57,167 nt of DNA from Nemertoderma westbladi. Taxonomy: Eukaryota; Xenacoelomorpha; Nemertodermatida; Nemertodermatidae. Position numbers and translations under genes: made by a program. The notes below the pieces were generated by a model. That model was not told the origin of the DNA, did no database searches, and saw nothing but the letters and a program-made list of their open reading frames with translations. This document shows, piece by piece, positions 54,101 to 57,167 of this stretch. Location: positions 1 to 57,167 of the forward strand of contig JAUCBJ010004916.1 in NCBI GenBank assembly GCA_032718475.1, given 5' to 3'. The stretch's first letter is position 1, and each line of letters starts with the position of its first letter.

Positions 54101-57100
54101 CCTTAACAAACTGTCTAAACCTTGGGTAAAATTTGAGTTGTCCTTAACAAACTGTCTAAACCTAGGGTAAAATTTGGGTTGTCCTTAACAAACTTTTTAA
54201 ACCTTGGGGAAAATTTGGGTTGTCCTTAACAAACTTTTTAAACCTTGGGGAAAATTTGGGTTGTCCTTAACAAATTGTCTAAACCTAGGGTAAAATTTGG
54301 GTTGTCCTTAACAAACTGTCTAAACCTTGGGTAAAATTTGAGTTGTCCTTAACAAACTGTCTAAACCTAGGGTAAAATTTGGGTTGTCCTTAACAAACTG
54401 TCTAAATCTTGGGTAAAATTTGGGTTGTCTTTAACAAACTGTCTAAACCTTTGGTAAAATTTGGGTTGTCCTTAACAAACTGTCTAAACCTAGGGTAAAA
54501 TTTGAGTTGTCCTTAACAAACTGTCTAAACCTTGGGTAAAATTTGAGTTGTCCTTAACAAACTGTCTAAACCTAGGGTAAAATTTGGGTTGTCCTTAACA
54601 AACTTTTTAAACCTTGGGGAAAATTTGGGTTGTCCTTAACAAATTGTCTAAACCTAGGGTAAAATTTGGGTTGTCCATAACAAACTGTCTAAACCTTGGG
54701 TAAAATTTGGGTTGTCCTTAACAAACTGTCTAAACCTTGGGTAAAATTTGGGTTGTCCTTAACAAACTTTTTAAACCTTGGGGAAAATTTGGGTTGTCCT
54801 TAACAAATTGTCTAAACCTAGGGTAAAATTTGGGTTGTCCTTAACAAACTGTCTAAACCTTGGGTAAAATTTGGGTTGTCCTTAACAAACTGTCTAAACC
54901 TTGGGTAAAATTTGGGTTGTCCTTAACAAATTGTCTAAACCTAGGGTAAAATTTGGGTTGTCCTTAACAAACTGTCTAAACCTTGGGTAAAATTTGGGTT
55001 GTTCTTAACAAATTGTCTAAACCTAGGGTAAAATTTGGGTTGTCCTTAACAAACTGTCTAAACCTTGGGTAAAATTTGGGTTGTCCTTAACAAACTGTCT
55101 AAACCTTGGGTAAAATTTGGGTTGTCCTTAACAAACTGTCTAAACCTAGGGTAAAATTTGGGTTGTCCTTAACAAACTGTCTAAACCTTGGGTAAAATTT
55201 GGGTTGTCCTTAACAAACTGTCTAAACCTTGGGTAAAATTTGGGTTGTCCTTAACAAACTGTCTAAACCTTGGGTAAAATTTGGGTTATCCTTAACAAAC
55301 TGTCTAAACCTTGGGTAAAATTTGGGTTGTCCTTAGCAAACTGTCTAAACCTTGGGGAAAATTTGAGTTGTCCTTAACAAACTGTCTAAACCTTTGGTAA
55401 AATTTGGGTTGTCCTTAACAAACTGTCTAAACCTAGGGGAAATTTTGGGTTGTCCTTAACAAACTGTCTAAACCTAGGGCAAATTTTGGGTTGTCCTTAA
55501 CAAACTGTCTAAACCTTGGGTAAAATTTGGGTTGTCCATAACAAACTGTCTAAACCTTGGGTAAAATTTGGGTTGTCCTTAACAAACTGTCTAAACCTTG
55601 GGGAAAATTTGAGTTGTCCTTAACAAACTGTCTAAACCTTTGGTAAAATTTGGGTTGTCCTTAACAAACTGTCTAAACCTAGGGGAAATTTTGGGTTGTC
55701 CTTAACAAACTGTCTAAACCTTGGGTAAAATTTGGGTTGTCCTTAACATACTGTCTAAACCTTGGGTAAAATTTGAGTTGTCCTTAACAAACTGTCTAAA
55801 CCTTTGGTAAAATTTGGGTTGTCCTTAACAAACTGTCTAAACCTAGGGGAAATTTTGGGTTGTCCTTAACAAACTGTCTAAACCTTGGGTAAAATTTGGG
55901 TTGTCCTTAATAAACTGTCTAAACCTAGGGGAAATTTTGGGTTGTCCTTAACAAACTGTCTAAACCTAGGGTAAATTTTGGGTTGTCCTTAACAAACTGT
56001 CTAAACCTTGGGTAAAATTTGGGTTGTCCATAACAAACTGTGTAAACCTAGGGGAAATTTTGGGTTGTCCTTAACAAACTGTCTAAACCTTGGGTAAAAT
56101 TTGGGTTGTCCTTAACAAACTGTCTAAACCTAGGGGAAATTTTGGGTTGTCCTTAACAAACTGTCTAAACCTAGGGGAAATTTTGGGTTGGTCCTTAACA
56201 AACTGTCTAAACCTTGGATAAAATTTGGGTTGTCCTTAACAAACTCTCTAAACCTTGGGTAAAATTTGGGTTGTCCATAACAAACTGTGTAAACCTAGGG
56301 GAAATTTTGGGTTGTCCTTAACAAACTGTCTAAACCTTGGGTAAAATTTGGGTTGTCCTTAACAAACTGTCTAAACCTAGGGGAAATTTTGGGTTGTCCT
56401 TAACAAACTGTCTAAACCTAGGGGAAATTTTGGGTTGGTCCTTAACAAACTGTCTAAACCTTGGATAAAATTTGGGTTGTCCTTAACAAACTGTCTAAAC
56501 CTTGGGTAAAATTTGGGTTGTCCTTAACAAACTGTCTAAACCTAGGGGAAATTTTGGGTTGTCCTTAACAAACTGTCTAAACCATGGGTAAAATTTGGGT
56601 GGTCCTTAACAAACTGTCTAAACCTTGGGTAAAATTTGGGTTGTCCTTAAGAAATTGTCTAAACCTAGGGTAAAATTTGGGTTGTCCTTAACAAACTGTC
56701 TAAACCTTGGGTAAAATTTGGGTTGTCCTTAACAAACTGTCTAAACCTTGGGTAAAATTTGGGTTGTCCTTAACAAACTGTCTAAACCTTGGGTAAAATT
56801 TGGGTTGTCCTTAACAAACTGTCTAAACCTTGGGTAAAATTTGGGTTGTCCTTAACAAACTGTCTAAACCTTGGGTAAAATTTGGGTTGTCCTTAACAAA
56901 CTGTCTAAACCTTGGGGAAAATTTGAGTTGTCCTTAACAAACTGTCTAAACCTAGGGTAAAATTTGGGTTGTCCTTAACAAACTGTCTAAACCTAGGGGA
57001 AATTTTGGGTTGTCCTTAACAAACTGTCTAAACCTAGGGTAAATTTTGGGTTGTCCTTAACAAACTGTCTAAACCTTGGGTAAAATTTGGGTTGTCCATA

Positions 57101-57167
57101 ACAAACTGTGTAAACCTAGGGGAAATTTTAGGTTGTCCTTAACAAACTGTCTAAACCTTGGATAAAA
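42130..57167 (+). repeat. 41-bp satellite array, at least 15.0 kb, running off the window
   Basis: The unit is CCTTGGGTAAAATTTGGG, TTGTCCTTAACAAAC, TGTCTAAA (41 bp), about 365 copies. Recurrent variants are CCATAAC for CCTTAAC, CCTTTGG with TTTGAG, CCTAGGGGAAATTTT, and AAACTTTTTAAACC. Variant strings recur at a fixed offset: CCTTTGATAAAATTTGAG at 48513 and 51579, and GGGTTTTCC at about 49432 and 52498, both 3066 apart, plus a 1.88-kb offset (47553 to 49432). This is a higher-order repeat. It fills the start of the next KAT6 intron, and no coding sequence is present. Confidence 0.97.

Noticed and set aside
42130-57167. Telomeric or centromeric identity of the 41-bp satellite
   Set aside because: The unit is not telomere-like, and centromere function cannot be read from sequence alone; the position is inside the KAT6 gene.

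Overview
This is nuclear DNA from an animal, probably a marine invertebrate; I cannot name the clade. The evidence is spliced genes with GT-AG introns, three recognisable conserved proteins (KAT6/MOZ-type histone acetyltransferase, chaperonin CCT8, centriolar CEP83), decayed LINEs, and short TIR elements resembling hAT and PIF/Harbinger. Coding DNA is GC-rich and the noncoding DNA is AT-rich. There is no bacterial operon, CRISPR array or complete rRNA/tRNA gene.

One gene frames the window. KAT6 runs on the + strand from at least 2256 to 42063 in nine phase-consistent exons (2256-2420, 2873-3757, 10073-10209, 10473-10496, 20624-20782, 24937-25163, 28585-28755, 29805-29987, 41727-42063). Its 5' part (H15 and first PHD) lies before the window and its 3' tail lies beyond the window end. 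Together the exons encode a PHD finger, a C2HC finger, a basic linker, the whole MYST acetyltransferase domain and a Ser/Pro repeat.

Other genes sit in KAT6 introns on the opposite strand. CCT8 (22898 to 21067, two exons, 547 aa, complete) is in the intron 20783-24936. CEP83 (40911 to 33807, two exons, 754 aa, apparently complete) is in the intron 29988-41726. Inside the single 4.8 kb CEP83 intron is an intronless + strand ORF (36687-37346) for a predicted secreted, possibly GPI-anchored Cys-rich protein, so the nesting is three levels deep.

Most of the remaining DNA is tandem repeat. Five arrays with unrelated units (about 32, 31, 21, 41 and 22 bp) each begin at, overlap, or lie within a few tens of bases of a 5' splice site. 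Four follow the + strand KAT6 donors and one follows the - strand CEP83 donor. The 31-bp unit contains the last seven exonic bases and the donor itself, which gives roughly thirty copies of a splice donor. This donor-anchored satellite pattern is the main candidate for something undescribed. A sixth repeat (25-bp unit, three arrays) ends against a KAT6 acceptor and is twice preceded by a long palindrome.

The last 15 kb (42.1 kb to the end) is almost entirely the 41-bp satellite with a higher-order period near 3 kb. LINE remnants lie at about 350-1250, 24040-24306, 25262-28060 and 35388-36036. TIR elements lie at 5741-6747, 6999-8778 and 13809-14069, with a possible fourth at about 11458-12878.
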